A DNA stretch of 64,000 bases, from NCBI GenBank assembly GCA_002307135.1, contig DBTQ01000001.1:124001-188000 (forward strand), written 5' to 3'. The DNA is from Bacteroidetes bacterium UBA1312. GTDB taxonomy: Bacteria > Bacteroidota > Bacteroidia > Chitinophagales > Chitinophagaceae. Of the stretch, positions 1 to 8,285 are shown one piece after another. Numbering within the stretch: position 1 is the first letter of the stretch; the number at the start of each line of letters is the position of its first letter. Position numbers and translations under genes: made by a program. The notes under the pieces were generated by a model. It searched no databases, had not been told where the DNA came from, and saw only the letters and a program-made list of their open reading frames with translations.

Positions 1-387
1 TACGAGGCTCTTTCTGTTCCATTTTTATTGGATTTTTTAAGGGGTACAGTATGGTTGCCATTTATGCTGCGCTTGCTTGGGGCTAAGATCGGGAAGAGAG
101 TATGGCTAAATACTACCGATATCACAGAATATGGAATGGTATCGATAAGCGATGATGCTGCACTTAATGAAGGAAGCGGACCTCAAACACACTTGTTTGA
201 AGATAGGGTAATGAAAGTTGGCCCTGTGAAAATTGGAGCAAGAAGCAGTATCGGAACACGGTCTATTATTTTGTATGATAGTGAAGTCGGCGATGATGTT
301 AATATTGAACCACTCTCTTTGGTCATGAAAGGAGAAAAACTCCAAAATGGTACAAAATGGGCTGGTAGTCCGGTGAAAGCGATGTAA
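1..387 (+). CDS. C-terminal part of a Pls/PosA-type hexapeptide acyltransferase (5' end outside window)
   Basis: The reading frame is open from base 1, so this is the 3' end of a longer gene cut by the window edge; it stops at TAA 385-387. The 128 residues seen show left-handed beta-helix (hexapeptide-repeat) spacing, with short I/V-G-x-x-x steps such as VKIGARSSIGTRS and SEVGDDVNIEP, preceded by a hydrophobic stretch (LPFMLRLLGAKIGKRV). This looks like the tail of the large multi-membrane Pls/PosA family, whose full proteins carry an AMP-ligase and carrier domain followed by membrane segments and hexapeptide repeats. The function of the whole protein cannot be judged from this fragment. A strong terminator follows at 468-501. 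Confidence 0.6.
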   Translation, partial: YEALSVPFLLDFLRGTVWLPFMLRLLGAKIGKRVWLNTTDITEYGMVSISDDAALNEGSGPQTHLFEDRVMKVGPVKIGARSSIGTRSIILYDSEVGDDVNIEPLSLVMKGEKLQNGTKWAGSPVKAM

Positions 388-467
388 CATTTATTGGGGT
401 AATCGTTTGAATATTGATTGTTGTAAAGTGCCGCGTATGTTCCGAATGACCTTTGATAAAGAAATGT

Positions 468-501
468 AAATAAAACCGCTGAATATTCAGCGGTTTTATT
501 T
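468..501. terminator. Perfect 17-bp inverted repeat, bidirectional terminator
   Basis: Positions 468-484 and 485-501 are exact reverse complements (core AAAACCGCTGAAT). They start with an A-run and end with a T-run, so the hairpin can end transcription from either side. It lies 80 bp after the acyltransferase stop codon. Confidence 0.8.
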
Positions 502-640
502 TTGTTAGCCATACAAGTGAAATTTCAAACTGGTCTGATCAGGAATAAAAGCTCCTGATTTTTTCTGTAAGATCAAATTAACGTATAGTAAGTAGTGTTC
601 TGCTTACATAAATTATAAATCGACTAATGTAATCGGATTT

Positions 641-892
641 CTTTGCGCAGGCATCCCGGCCGTTTGCGGTAGTCGCTGGGTCGTTTGAGCTACCTTTCAG
701 ATGGTTTGATCTGTCTTTGCAAGGGTTTTCGGTGGTTGCCGGGTTGTTTGCGGTGCCTTCCGGACGAGTTGTGCTGCTTTCCAGGTGGTTTGCATTGTCC
801 TCCCAAGGGTTTGTGGAGATTACCGGGTCTTTTGCGGTAGCTGCTTAACGGTCTGCAATAACTTTCGGCTGCTTTGCGGAAACATCTAGTGA
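641..892. repeat. Degenerate 21-bp tandem repeat, 12 units without indels
   Basis: A GTTTG-like core recurs at 641, 662, 683, 704, 725, 746, 767, 788, 809, 830, 851 and 872, always exactly 21 bp apart. The approximate unit is GTTTGCGGTGGCTTCCGGGTG. Units differ from each other at many positions, yet the period never slips. The array is G/T-rich on the plus strand, in contrast to the AT-rich surroundings. On the minus strand an open frame (690-908) reads it as basic heptads of the type HRKxPGN, but a stop codon interrupts the heptads at 690-692 and no ribosome site or start is convincing. It lies in a gene-free stretch of 677 bp (388-1064) that otherwise holds only the two terminators. Confidence 0.85.
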
Positions 893-1009
893 ATGCTAGG
901 AAGTTCAATATTATCGTGCAGCATGATTCAACGTTTATCTCTAAATAAAAGCGCCCATGAACTCAATATAAAATGGCATAGAGATTATTGCACATTGCAA
1001 TGGACATTT

Positions 1010-1042
1010 AAAAAGGTCAGAAAGAAGCTTTCTGACCTTTTT
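1010..1042. terminator. Terminator hairpin after the Ig-array gene
   Basis: Fifteen-base arms 1010-1024 and 1028-1042 (GGTCAGAAAG / CTTTCTGACC with flanking A and T runs) enclose a 3-base loop. The hairpin starts 22 bp beyond the stop codon of the minus-strand gene 1065-4118. Confidence 0.85.
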
Positions 1043-1064
1043 AATAAATACTTATTAAAAGTAT

Positions 1065-4000
1065 TTATTCGTTTATCTTATTGACTTTCTCAATGCCTAT
1101 GCGTTGGTTGTCTTTATCTGTTAGGATGATAATATACATGCCTGCTGCAAAGTTGCTCATATCGATAGGCTGTGTGTTTTTTTGCTCATACAAGGTTTTA
1201 CCTTGTATGTCATTGATGGTAATTGCAGCTGCATCGGGCGCATCAATATATAATTTGTCACGCGTCGGGTTAGGATATACTTTAATGCTGTGTGTAGTAA
1301 TGCCAATATTATTAACCCCTAAGCCTGTAATGTAAATATTGCCCCTGCGGCTGCAATCATTGGCATTTGTGACTTCTACAACGTACAATCCATCAGAGGA
1401 TATGAGGATAAAGGAATCCGTAGCACCGGCAATAGCAATGCCATTTTTATACCATTGATAGCTAACACCAGTAACGCTTGTGCTTAATCTGTTGCCTACA
1501 TGAGTAATTGCAGGCGAATCTGGAGATGCTATAACAAGAATATTGAATCCTGGAGAAGTCGCTGTACATCCGTTAATTGGATCTTTTACTTTGACAGCGT
1601 ATTTCCCCGTTTTAGTTGCAGTTGTTATCGTATCCGTTGCCCCTGGAATATACGCGCCATTATAATACCATTGATAAGTAGTATATCCGCTTTTTGTTGA
1701 CAATTGGACACTACTACCATCACAGAAATAGGTATTGCCATGAGCCATAACACTGAATGGGCTTACATACTTTACAGTAACCGCTACAGGAGCAGAAGTA
1801 TCTGCACAGCCATTACTATCTACAATTTTCACAGAATAGGTACCTGCTACTGTTGCATAAAAAGGATTACTAGTAGAACCTGTAATATCTACACCTGAAT
1901 TTTTCCATTGGTATTTATTTCTAGCAATGATTGGTGCTGTAATGACCTCTACGTCTCCATTGCAAATATCAGTTGGAACGGACAGGGATAATGTTGTATT
2001 TGGTTTAGGGTTGACTGTTACAGGTATTTCATTACTGTATGCTGTACACCCTACTCCATCAATTACTTTCATACGGTATAATCCTGTTGTGGATGCAACA
2101 TAAGTTGTCGTTATTGAACCTAAAATATCCATTTCAGATTCTTGCCATTGAGGAGTAAGACCTGTTGCTACTGTAGCGGTAAGTGTTACACTATTGCCAA
2201 TACAAAATGTTGTAGCACTTCCTGCCGAAATGGTGGGGACAACAGGCGTAATGACATTAACGGTAAGTGTACTTGATACATCGCTACATCCAGTCGTAGT
2301 GTTGGTTACTTTGACACTGTAAGCACCAGCTGTTTTTATCCAATAAAAGTTAGTTGTAGGTGCTCCCGAAATTGGTGATCCGGAAAGCAACCATTGATAA
2401 GTAACACCAGAGGCTGATGGAGCCTGTATCTTTAAACTATCTCCTCCACAAAAACTAACTGATCCGGTTGGGGTAATTGTAGCTATAGGTAGTGGGTTTT
2501 GTGTGATAGTTAATGAATTACTTGTACTACTACATGCTCCTTGTGTTGCAATAAGTGTATATGTTTCAGGAATGGAAACGGTATAAGATGAACTTGTAGC
2601 ACCAACTATAATACCTGTAGTTTTTTTCCATTGATAACCAATGCCAGATACAGGAGTGGTACTTAATACTAAACTGCCAGATGCGCAATAAGACGTTGCG
2701 CCACCAGCACCACTAATTACAGGAGCAGCAGGTGTTGGATTTACTGTTATCGTTAAAGGGCTAGAATATGCAATACAGCCCGTAGTTGTATTAGTTACCT
2801 TCACCCTATATGCACCTCCAGCCAATGCCTTGTAGAGTGGATTTGTCGCGCTAGGAATATCAGTGCCGCCAAGTTGCCATTGGTATGTAACCCCAGCACT
2901 AGTAGTTGCTTGTAATTTTACACTATCTCCTGAACAGAACGTTGTTGCGGACAATGCTGTAAATGCAGCCGTAGGCAAAGGATTGACCGTGACGAGTATA
3001 GCATTACTTGAGATGCCTGTACAAGAGCTTGTTGAGGCAACGACTGTATAAGACCCACCTGTTGTTGCAGAATATGTGGCTCCGGTACTGCCCGTATTGG
3101 TTGGTCCATTGTACCATGTGTATGTTGCGCCTGAAACGGTAGTGGAATTGAGTAGCACGCTATTTCCTGCGCAAAATGTTGTGTCAGAACTTGCCGATAT
3201 GCTTGGCGCAGCAAGCACGGTAACCGTAAAGCCAGCAGAAGTATTAGAGAAGCCAGAAAAGGTACATGTAGTCACAAGTCTGTAATCCATATTTACTGTT
3301 GTACTTTTAGTAACAGAGATAAAGGTGTCATTTACCATGTTTGTATATAATCCAATACCTGATGGGCGAGATTGCCATTGGTAATGAATACCACCTGCAA
3401 TAGTTGCACCAGATCCCAATAGTGTATAGTTTGTACTAGGGCAAACAGCAGTAGTAGGCCCAGTTACAGTGCCTGATGTAGGTGTTCCTGAACAAGTGCT
3501 AGCAATAGTTAATTGAATGTTTGGTCTTCTGACATTAACACCTGTAAATGTTGTGCCTAATGCGGAGCTGCCATAGTAGTAAGCTGTAGTATTAGTACCT
3601 GTAGTAAGATTGCAATTATACACAGGGAAACTGGTGGTCGCTGTTTCATTACCTTTTACAATCACAATGTCGAGGTTAGATGTTCCTGAATAATTGAACC
3701 CTGCACTTAGTGGTACTGTAGTCCAGCCACTTGTCATTGTGTTGTCGATATAGCCATTATAAACCAACGTGTAGCCGGATAATGTCGGCACAGTAGTGGT
3801 TATAAGAGTAGTAACCTCTTTCATGTATATCTGTACATAGTTCACCGTGTAAGCGGTAGAACCAGATGCTTTTTGGAAGCCAATTCCAGAAATTGTACCG
3901 GTTGTACCAACTTCAGTTGGGGTATAATAAAACCTACATGCAGAGTAAGCTGTTCTTCTATTTACAGGAGCAAGACTAGTAGTATCTGTTCCTGGAGTAG

Positions 4001-4118
4001 ATGGAACACTAATAACAGTCGCATTTGATTGTAAAATAAACATGCTCATTAAAAAAGAAAGGAAACATGTTCTTAAGAAAAACTGTAAGGTTTTACTTTG
4101 AGTAAAATTGTTTTGCAT
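1065..4118 (-). CDS. Secreted multi-domain Ig-like array protein with T9SS type A sorting domain
   Basis: The 1017-residue protein starts with a hydrophobic signal region (about residues 15-33, ending LQSNA). Next come an N-terminal beta-rich domain (about 35-205) and nine successive Ig-like modules of roughly 70-85 residues. Each module has the pattern FCxGxSVxL, then xGxxYQW, then GxYxVKVTNxxxGC, then VTVNPxP. The last ~80 residues form a type A T9SS sorting domain (KVYPNPTRDKLYI, then FAAGMYIIIL). By family knowledge such proteins cross the outer membrane through the T9SS and are attached to the surface or released. The modules probably form a stalk or adhesin; the ligand is unknown. The gene stands alone, with a terminator directly downstream. 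Confidence 0.85.
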   Translation of the reverse strand: MQNNFTQSKTLQFFLRTCFLSFLMSMFILQSNATVISVPSTPGTDTTSLAPVNRRTAYSACRFYYTPTEVGTTGTISGIGFQKASGSTAYTVNYVQIYMKEVTTLITTTVPTLSGYTLVYNGYIDNTMTSGWTTVPLSAGFNYSGTSNLDIVIVKGNETATTSFPVYNCNLTTGTNTTAYYYGSSALGTTFTGVNVRRPNIQLTIASTCSGTPTSGTVTGPTTAVCPSTNYTLLGSGATIAGGIHYQWQSRPSGIGLYTNMVNDTFISVTKSTTVNMDYRLVTTCTFSGFSNTSAGFTVTVLAAPSISASSDTTFCAGNSVLLNSTTVSGATYTWYNGPTNTGSTGATYSATTGGSYTVVASTSSCTGISSNAILVTVNPLPTAAFTALSATTFCSGDSVKLQATTSAGVTYQWQLGGTDIPSATNPLYKALAGGAYRVKVTNTTTGCIAYSSPLTITVNPTPAAPVISGAGGATSYCASGSLVLSTTPVSGIGYQWKKTTGIIVGATSSSYTVSIPETYTLIATQGACSSTSNSLTITQNPLPIATITPTGSVSFCGGDSLKIQAPSASGVTYQWLLSGSPISGAPTTNFYWIKTAGAYSVKVTNTTTGCSDVSSTLTVNVITPVVPTISAGSATTFCIGNSVTLTATVATGLTPQWQESEMDILGSITTTYVASTTGLYRMKVIDGVGCTAYSNEIPVTVNPKPNTTLSLSVPTDICNGDVEVITAPIIARNKYQWKNSGVDITGSTSNPFYATVAGTYSVKIVDSNGCADTSAPVAVTVKYVSPFSVMAHGNTYFCDGSSVQLSTKSGYTTYQWYYNGAYIPGATDTITTATKTGKYAVKVKDPINGCTATSPGFNILVIASPDSPAITHVGNRLSTSVTGVSYQWYKNGIAIAGATDSFILISSDGLYVVEVTNANDCSRRGNIYITGLGVNNIGITTHSIKVYPNPTRDKLYIDAPDAAAITINDIQGKTLYEQKNTQPIDMSNFAAGMYIIILTDKDNQRIGIEKVNKINE

Positions 4119-4246
4119 AGATGTATGTTTTTTGCGGTATTAACAGCCTTAAAGCTAATAAATAATTCTTATTTGTGAAATTTATTTTAACAAAAAATGA
4201 AAAATCGTTGATTTTCAATCGCATAATTTTTGTTATTAAAGCAGTT

Positions 4247-4274
4247 TTTGCCAATTACGATATTAGTATCTTTG
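4247..4274 (+). promoter_or_regulatory. Bacteroidota-type promoter for the SPOR-amidohydrolase operon
   Basis: A perfect -7 element TATCTTTG (4267-4274) has a TTTG at 4247-4250. The spacing of 16 bp is shorter than the usual 19-21, so the upstream element is the weaker call. It sits 48 bp before the ATG at 4323. Confidence 0.5.
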
Positions 4275-4322
4275 CACATTAAAATGATTTCACGAAATTA
4301 ATTTGACGATAATACAATTTTC

Positions 4323-4799
4323 ATGAGGAGATTATACAGCATTATATCATTCTTATTACTGATTCTGTTGTGTACGCATGTTTGTGCATTTGCGCAAATA
4401 AAGGTGGACTATGATAGCGCAAGCCCTGATCCAAACACAGTTATTTTGCACGCGGATACGCGTTTGGCATTGTTGACTGGTTACAAAGAACCAACAAGCA
4501 ATAGTACATCACTTGGTGGACGATCAGGAGTTATTCATTCTGGCCGTGGATTTAGGGTGCAGATATATTCTGGTACTGACAGAAATAAAGCTAGTATTGT
4601 AAAGGCGGATTTTATGCGACGTTATCCACGTATCAGAACATATATGACTTATGCACTGCCGCAGTATAGGATTAAAGTCGGTGATTATACTTCTCGGCAG
4701 GAAGCTCAAGAGTTTTACAGGCAACTTAATGTCATCTATTCACCTTGTATGGTAGTACCAGATATTGTAGAGATAAATACCTTTCGCAAAAATGATTAA
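4323..4799 (+). CDS. SPOR-domain periplasmic protein
   Basis: The 158-residue protein has a signal peptide (residues 1-25, ending CAFAQ), a short polar linker, and a SPOR domain from about residue 76 (GFRVQIYSGTDRNKA) to 150 (ending in the YRIKVGDYTSRQEAQEFY segment). SPOR domains bind glycan strands lacking stem peptides, often at division sites; whether this one does so is inferred from family. The gene overlaps the next by 8 bp (ATG of the amidohydrolase at 4792), so the two are translationally coupled. Translation starts at ATG 4323, downstream of a good -7 element at 4267. Confidence 0.85.
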   Translation: MRRLYSIISFLLLILLCTHVCAFAQIKVDYDSASPDPNTVILHADTRLALLTGYKEPTSNSTSLGGRSGVIHSGRGFRVQIYSGTDRNKASIVKADFMRRYPRIRTYMTYALPQYRIKVGDYTSRQEAQEFYRQLNVIYSPCMVVPDIVEINTFRKND

Positions 4800-5979
4800 T
4801 CAAATACAGGCCAAAGCGGCGCAATTGTTACACGAGTGGCAGCGTATTCGCCATTATATTCATGCTCATCCGGAGCTCTCTTTTGTAGAATACAATACCG
4901 CTGAGTTTGTAGCTTCAGAATTAGATAAATGGGGCATAAATTTCACAAAAGGAGTTGCGGGAACGGGGATTGTTGCTATTATAGAAGGGAGAAATCCGAG
5001 TAAGAAATGCTTAGCCTTGCGTGCAGAATTGGATGCTTTGCCTATTACAGAGCTTAATGATATTCCTTATCGCTCTCAAAATGAAGGTGTGATGCATGCT
5101 TGTGGCCATGATGTACACATTGCATGTCTATTAGGTACAGCTTATATACTTAATGAAATACGAAGTGAATGGGAGGGTACTTTAAAATTGATTTTTCAAC
5201 CAGGGGAAGAAATGCATCCTGGTGGAGCTAGTTTGATGATTGCAGAAGATGTACTTGAGTATCCTCATGTTGATGCCATTGTTGCGTTACATGTTTATCC
5301 TCATTTACCCGCAGGTGTTGTCGGCTTTCGCCAAGGGCAATATATGGCGAGCACTGATGAAATCTATATAACTATTGAGGGCAAAGGTGGTCATGCTGCA
5401 TTACCTCATCAAACTATAGATCCAATAGCAATATCAGCGCAAGTAATAACAGCGTTGCAACAAATTATTTCTCGTAAAAGCAACCCAATAATTCCATCTG
5501 TGTTGAGTTTTGGTAAAATATCTGGAGGTACTGTGAATAATGTTATTCCGGATAAAGTAGAAATTGCTGGTACACTTCGAACAATGGATGAACATTGGCG
5601 TGAAGAAGCTCATCGCTTGATAAGGGAAATTGTTACAAAAACATGCGAGTCATATGGAGCGACTGCCAGTATTGACATTCCTAAAGGTTACCCTTCTCTA
5701 TTTAATGATGCAGCACTTACAACACTAATAGAAAAGTATGCTAAAGTATATTTGGGTGACCCCAATGTGAAGCAATTGTCTATCCGAATGACAGCAGATG
5801 ATTTCGCTTTTTATTCCCAAAAAATACCTGGGTGTTATTTTCGCTTAGGTACAAATACGAACAACGAACAACATACTGTTTCTGTTCATAATGCCCATTT
5901 TGATATAGATGAAAATGCTTTAGTTACGGGTGTAGGGCTCATGTCTTATGCCGCTTTTTCTTACCTAAACGAACAATAA
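4792..5979 (+). CDS. M20-family metal-dependent amidohydrolase
   Basis: The 395-residue protein matches the M20 N-acyl-amino-acid amidohydrolase / hippurate hydrolase group in length and motifs. These are the metal-binding MHACGHDVH (residues 101-109), the catalytic FQPGEE (135-140), and a C-terminal metal His in SVHNAHFDID. The central part (about 185-300) is the lid/dimerisation domain with GKGGHAALPH. It would hydrolyse an N-acyl or N-carbamoyl amino acid; the substrate cannot be told from sequence. There is no signal peptide, so it is cytoplasmic. The gene overlaps the SPOR gene and is followed 3 bp later by the methyltransferase gene, so the three form an operon. Confidence 0.88.
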   Translation: MINQIQAKAAQLLHEWQRIRHYIHAHPELSFVEYNTAEFVASELDKWGINFTKGVAGTGIVAIIEGRNPSKKCLALRAELDALPITELNDIPYRSQNEGVMHACGHDVHIACLLGTAYILNEIRSEWEGTLKLIFQPGEEMHPGGASLMIAEDVLEYPHVDAIVALHVYPHLPAGVVGFRQGQYMASTDEIYITIEGKGGHAALPHQTIDPIAISAQVITALQQIISRKSNPIIPSVLSFGKISGGTVNNVIPDKVEIAGTLRTMDEHWREEAHRLIREIVTKTCESYGATASIDIPKGYPSLFNDAALTTLIEKYAKVYLGDPNVKQLSIRMTADDFAFYSQKIPGCYFRLGTNTNNEQHTVSVHNAHFDIDENALVTGVGLMSYAAFSYLNEQ

Positions 5980-5982
5980 TAC

Positions 5983-6687
5983 ATGCCCACCATCGGCTCA
6001 CTTTACATGATTCCCGTACCAGTTGCCGAAAACGCAATTCATACATTGTCGCCGGATGTGGCAAAACATAGCAGCAGGATTAAGTACTTTTTCGTTGAAA
6101 ATATACGTGAGGCCAGGCGATTTTTAAAAGCTATGGACAAAACAATTAATATCGATGAGCTTACTTTTTGTGAAACAAATAGGAATACAGTCATTGATAT
6201 AAAACAACTTGTAAAATGGCTACACGCAGGATTTGATGTGGCAGTACTAAGTGATGCGGGTTGCCCAGGAGTTGCTGATCCTGGCGCTAATCTAGCATTA
6301 GAGGCGCAAAAGATTGGAGCTAGGGTTATTCCTCTTGTCGGGCCGAGCTCTATTCTGTTGTCTTTAATGGCGTCAGGCTTAAATGGGCAAAGCTTTTGTT
6401 TTAATGGTTATTTACCAGTGCAAACACCAACAAGATCCGCACGGATAAAGGAATTGGAAGCAATATCAGTAAAACTAAATCAGACTCAATTATTTATTGA
6501 GACACCTTATCGAAATAATCATTTGCTCCACGATTTAGTTAAAAACTGTAATCCCAAAACGCTGTTGTGTATTGCTCTTGATATAACCGGAGCGAACGAA
6601 ATGGTTGTGACAAAGAGTATCGAAGATTGGGTTAAACAAAAAATAGTCTTGCCGAAATTACCAGCTATATTTTTGCTATTGGGTTAA
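5983..6687 (+). CDS. RsmI-like tetrapyrrole-methylase-fold SAM methyltransferase
   Basis: The 234-residue protein has the features of the SAM-dependent methylase family that includes RsmI (16S rRNA 2'-O-methyltransferase, C1402). The opening segment is GSLYMIPVPV, the conserved loop is LSDAGCPGVADPG, and the SAM-pocket segment is LVGPSSILLSLMASG followed by FNGYLP. The N-terminus differs from canonical RsmI (no TPIGN motif but TLSPDVAKH), which fits the shorter Bacteroidota paralogue. Whether it modifies rRNA or another target is open. It is the last gene of the operon that starts at 4323. Confidence 0.75.
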   Translation: MPTIGSLYMIPVPVAENAIHTLSPDVAKHSSRIKYFFVENIREARRFLKAMDKTINIDELTFCETNRNTVIDIKQLVKWLHAGFDVAVLSDAGCPGVADPGANLALEAQKIGARVIPLVGPSSILLSLMASGLNGQSFCFNGYLPVQTPTRSARIKELEAISVKLNQTQLFIETPYRNNHLLHDLVKNCNPKTLLCIALDITGANEMVVTKSIEDWVKQKIVLPKLPAIFLLLG

Positions 6688-6702
6688 AGTATCTCCTTGA
6701 AT

Positions 6703-7113
6703 TTATCTGTTAGGAACGTCCGTTACCGACTCAATTCTATCAACGACGTATTGACCCTTTTCTTGATTTTTATTGTTGTAGTTGTCACCACGCCATGGTA
6801 GGTTTCTGAGGTATTGTGTATAGTGGACTTTTATGGCCTTGCCAATGCATTTTTCGAGGGAGTCGGCAACAGATTCGTCAACAACACTGAAATAGAAATA
6901 ATTGGCATTGATACTGCCGTTAGCTGATCTTGCTCCGAAGCCTTCTTGTACACACTCGCCTTCATAAGTTTTAAAAATGTTGCCTTTGCGAGAAAACTTT
7001 TGGAAATAGCCTTCTCTATAACCCTCACCAAAAGACCTGTAGTAGTTCCAGTATATATAACCAGTAGCACCCAGCAGGAGCACTAACGTACTAATGAAAA
7101 TGACTTTTCGCAT
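6703..7113 (-). CDS. Small conserved membrane-anchored protein of unknown function
   Basis: I chose the ATG at 7113 (MRKVIFIST) rather than the longer frame from 7167, because the longer form overlaps the upstream glycosyltransferase gene and puts 18 polar residues before the membrane segment. The 136-residue product has one N-terminal transmembrane helix (about 3-22) and then an extracytoplasmic basic-aromatic domain with the segments FSRKGNIFKTYEGE, NYFYFSVVD and LPWRGDNYNNKNQ. I recognise this as a protein type widespread in Bacteroidota, but know of no demonstrated function. The start lies 23 bp after the glycosyltransferase stop codon, so it is probably co-transcribed. Confidence 0.7.
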   Translation of the reverse strand: MRKVIFISTLVLLLGATGYIYWNYYRSFGEGYREGYFQKFSRKGNIFKTYEGECVQEGFGARSANGSINANYFYFSVVDESVADSLEKCIGKAIKVHYTQYLRNLPWRGDNYNNKNQEKGQYVVDRIESVTDVPNR

Positions 7114-7136
7114 GAACTCAATTTGTTTTAAGTTAG

Positions 7137-8285
7137 TTATTTCTGATGAATTACTCTTTCTTTCCAAGAGTATTTACCCAATACACTCAAAATCCCTGCC
7201 ACAAATATATATATAATATGAAGTGGTTGAAGTAACGGAAACAAAAGTAGTTGTTTTTGTTTGTTATAAAACCGTGCAACAGGTAATAAAAAGATTAATT
7301 CTATTATTGTTTTTAGGGTTATAAAAAATAGGCACCAAGCAAGTGCAACTCGGCTGAATGGACTTGCAATTCCCAATAACATTAAAGATACATTGAACAT
7401 GTATATGAGACATAAAATTAGTGTCATTTTGCTATCATCATATTTCCCTGTTTTAGATGCCCATCGGATACGTTGTTGAAAAAATGAAGCCCAGTTTGGT
7501 TGTGGCGCTGTTTCCATGATTGCAGTCGTCGATTTTAAATATGCAATTTTATCAGGAAAGAGTTTTTTTATTTTCATCATGAGTAAATAATCATCGCCGG
7601 AAATGATATGAGCAATGCCCTCGTAACCCTGAACAGCATCAAACGCTTTTCGAGTAAATGCTAAATTAGCACCGTTACACATGATACCTAAATTGAGCCT
7701 TAGCGTAGCAGCAGTAATGCCCTGCATAGTCATGAAATCTAGCGATTGAAATAACTGTACTAGCGAATTGTTACAACTAAAATTTACAGGAGCAACAATC
7801 ATTTCTGGATGTTCGATTTCATACAGTGCTGCAATATTATATAACCAGTTGGGAGGGGCAATACAATCTGCATCAGTGCATACAATAAGCGCTCCATTGC
7901 TATTAGCTATGCCTACTGACAAAGCTTTTTTCTTAAAAGAAAGGACTCGTTCATCAACATTAAGCTGTTGTGCCAAAGAAATGAGTCGAACCGATGAGCT
8001 ATTAATATCCGTTACAATTTGTGCTGTATTGTCTGTCGAAAAATCATCGACTACGATTATTTCAAATAATGCAATCGGATATTTTTGAGTTAGAATTGAA
8101 CGAATACAAGCTTCAATACATTTAGCTTCATTCCGTGCTGCAATTAAGATGGATATTTTAGTGTGAGGAATGATTTTTTTGGGGACACTAAACGTCTTTT
8201 GCTTGTGCCAGCCAAAGCAATAAATGAGCATTAATAATAGATATAAAAAGCAGAGGCAACCACAAAGAAATAAGAGTATAATCAT
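7137..8285 (-). CDS. Membrane-bound family 2 glycosyltransferase
   Basis: The 382-residue protein starts with a transmembrane helix (about 1-25). It continues with a GT-A catalytic domain: SILIAARNEA, VDDFSTDN, the metal-binding CTDADC, the acceptor-region SGDDYLL, and QQRIRW (the QxxRW motif of processive GT2 enzymes). It ends with three or four C-terminal transmembrane helices. The arrangement is typical of cell-surface polysaccharide or glycolipid synthases; the sugar is unknown. The start codon overlaps the stop of the upstream hydrolase gene by 4 bp (8282-8285), so the genes are coupled. Confidence 0.85.
   Translation of the reverse strand: MIILLFLCGCLCFLYLLLMLIYCFGWHKQKTFSVPKKIIPHTKISILIAARNEAKCIEACIRSILTQKYPIALFEIIVVDDFSTDNTAQIVTDINSSSVRLISLAQQLNVDERVLSFKKKALSVGIANSNGALIVCTDADCIAPPNWLYNIAALYEIEHPEMIVAPVNFSCNNSLVQLFQSLDFMTMQGITAATLRLNLGIMCNGANLAFTRKAFDAVQGYEGIAHIISGDDYLLMMKIKKLFPDKIAYLKSTTAIMETAPQPNWASFFQQRIRWASKTGKYDDSKMTLILCLIYMFNVSLMLLGIASPFSRVALAWCLFFITLKTIIELIFLLPVARFYNKQKQLLLFPLLQPLHIIYIFVAGILSVLGKYSWKERVIHQK

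Noticed and set aside
641..892. CRISPR array
   Set aside because: The units are contiguous without spacers, diverged from each other, and no cas gene is near.
893..1084. Plus-strand frame of 63 codons between the 21-bp array and the Ig-array gene
   Set aside because: It runs through the terminator hairpin at 1010-1042, has no ribosome site or domain, and reads as chance.
2918..3214. Alternative minus-strand 98-codon frame inside the Ig-array gene
   Set aside because: It is a shifted-frame shadow of the repeated Ig modules, with no start context.
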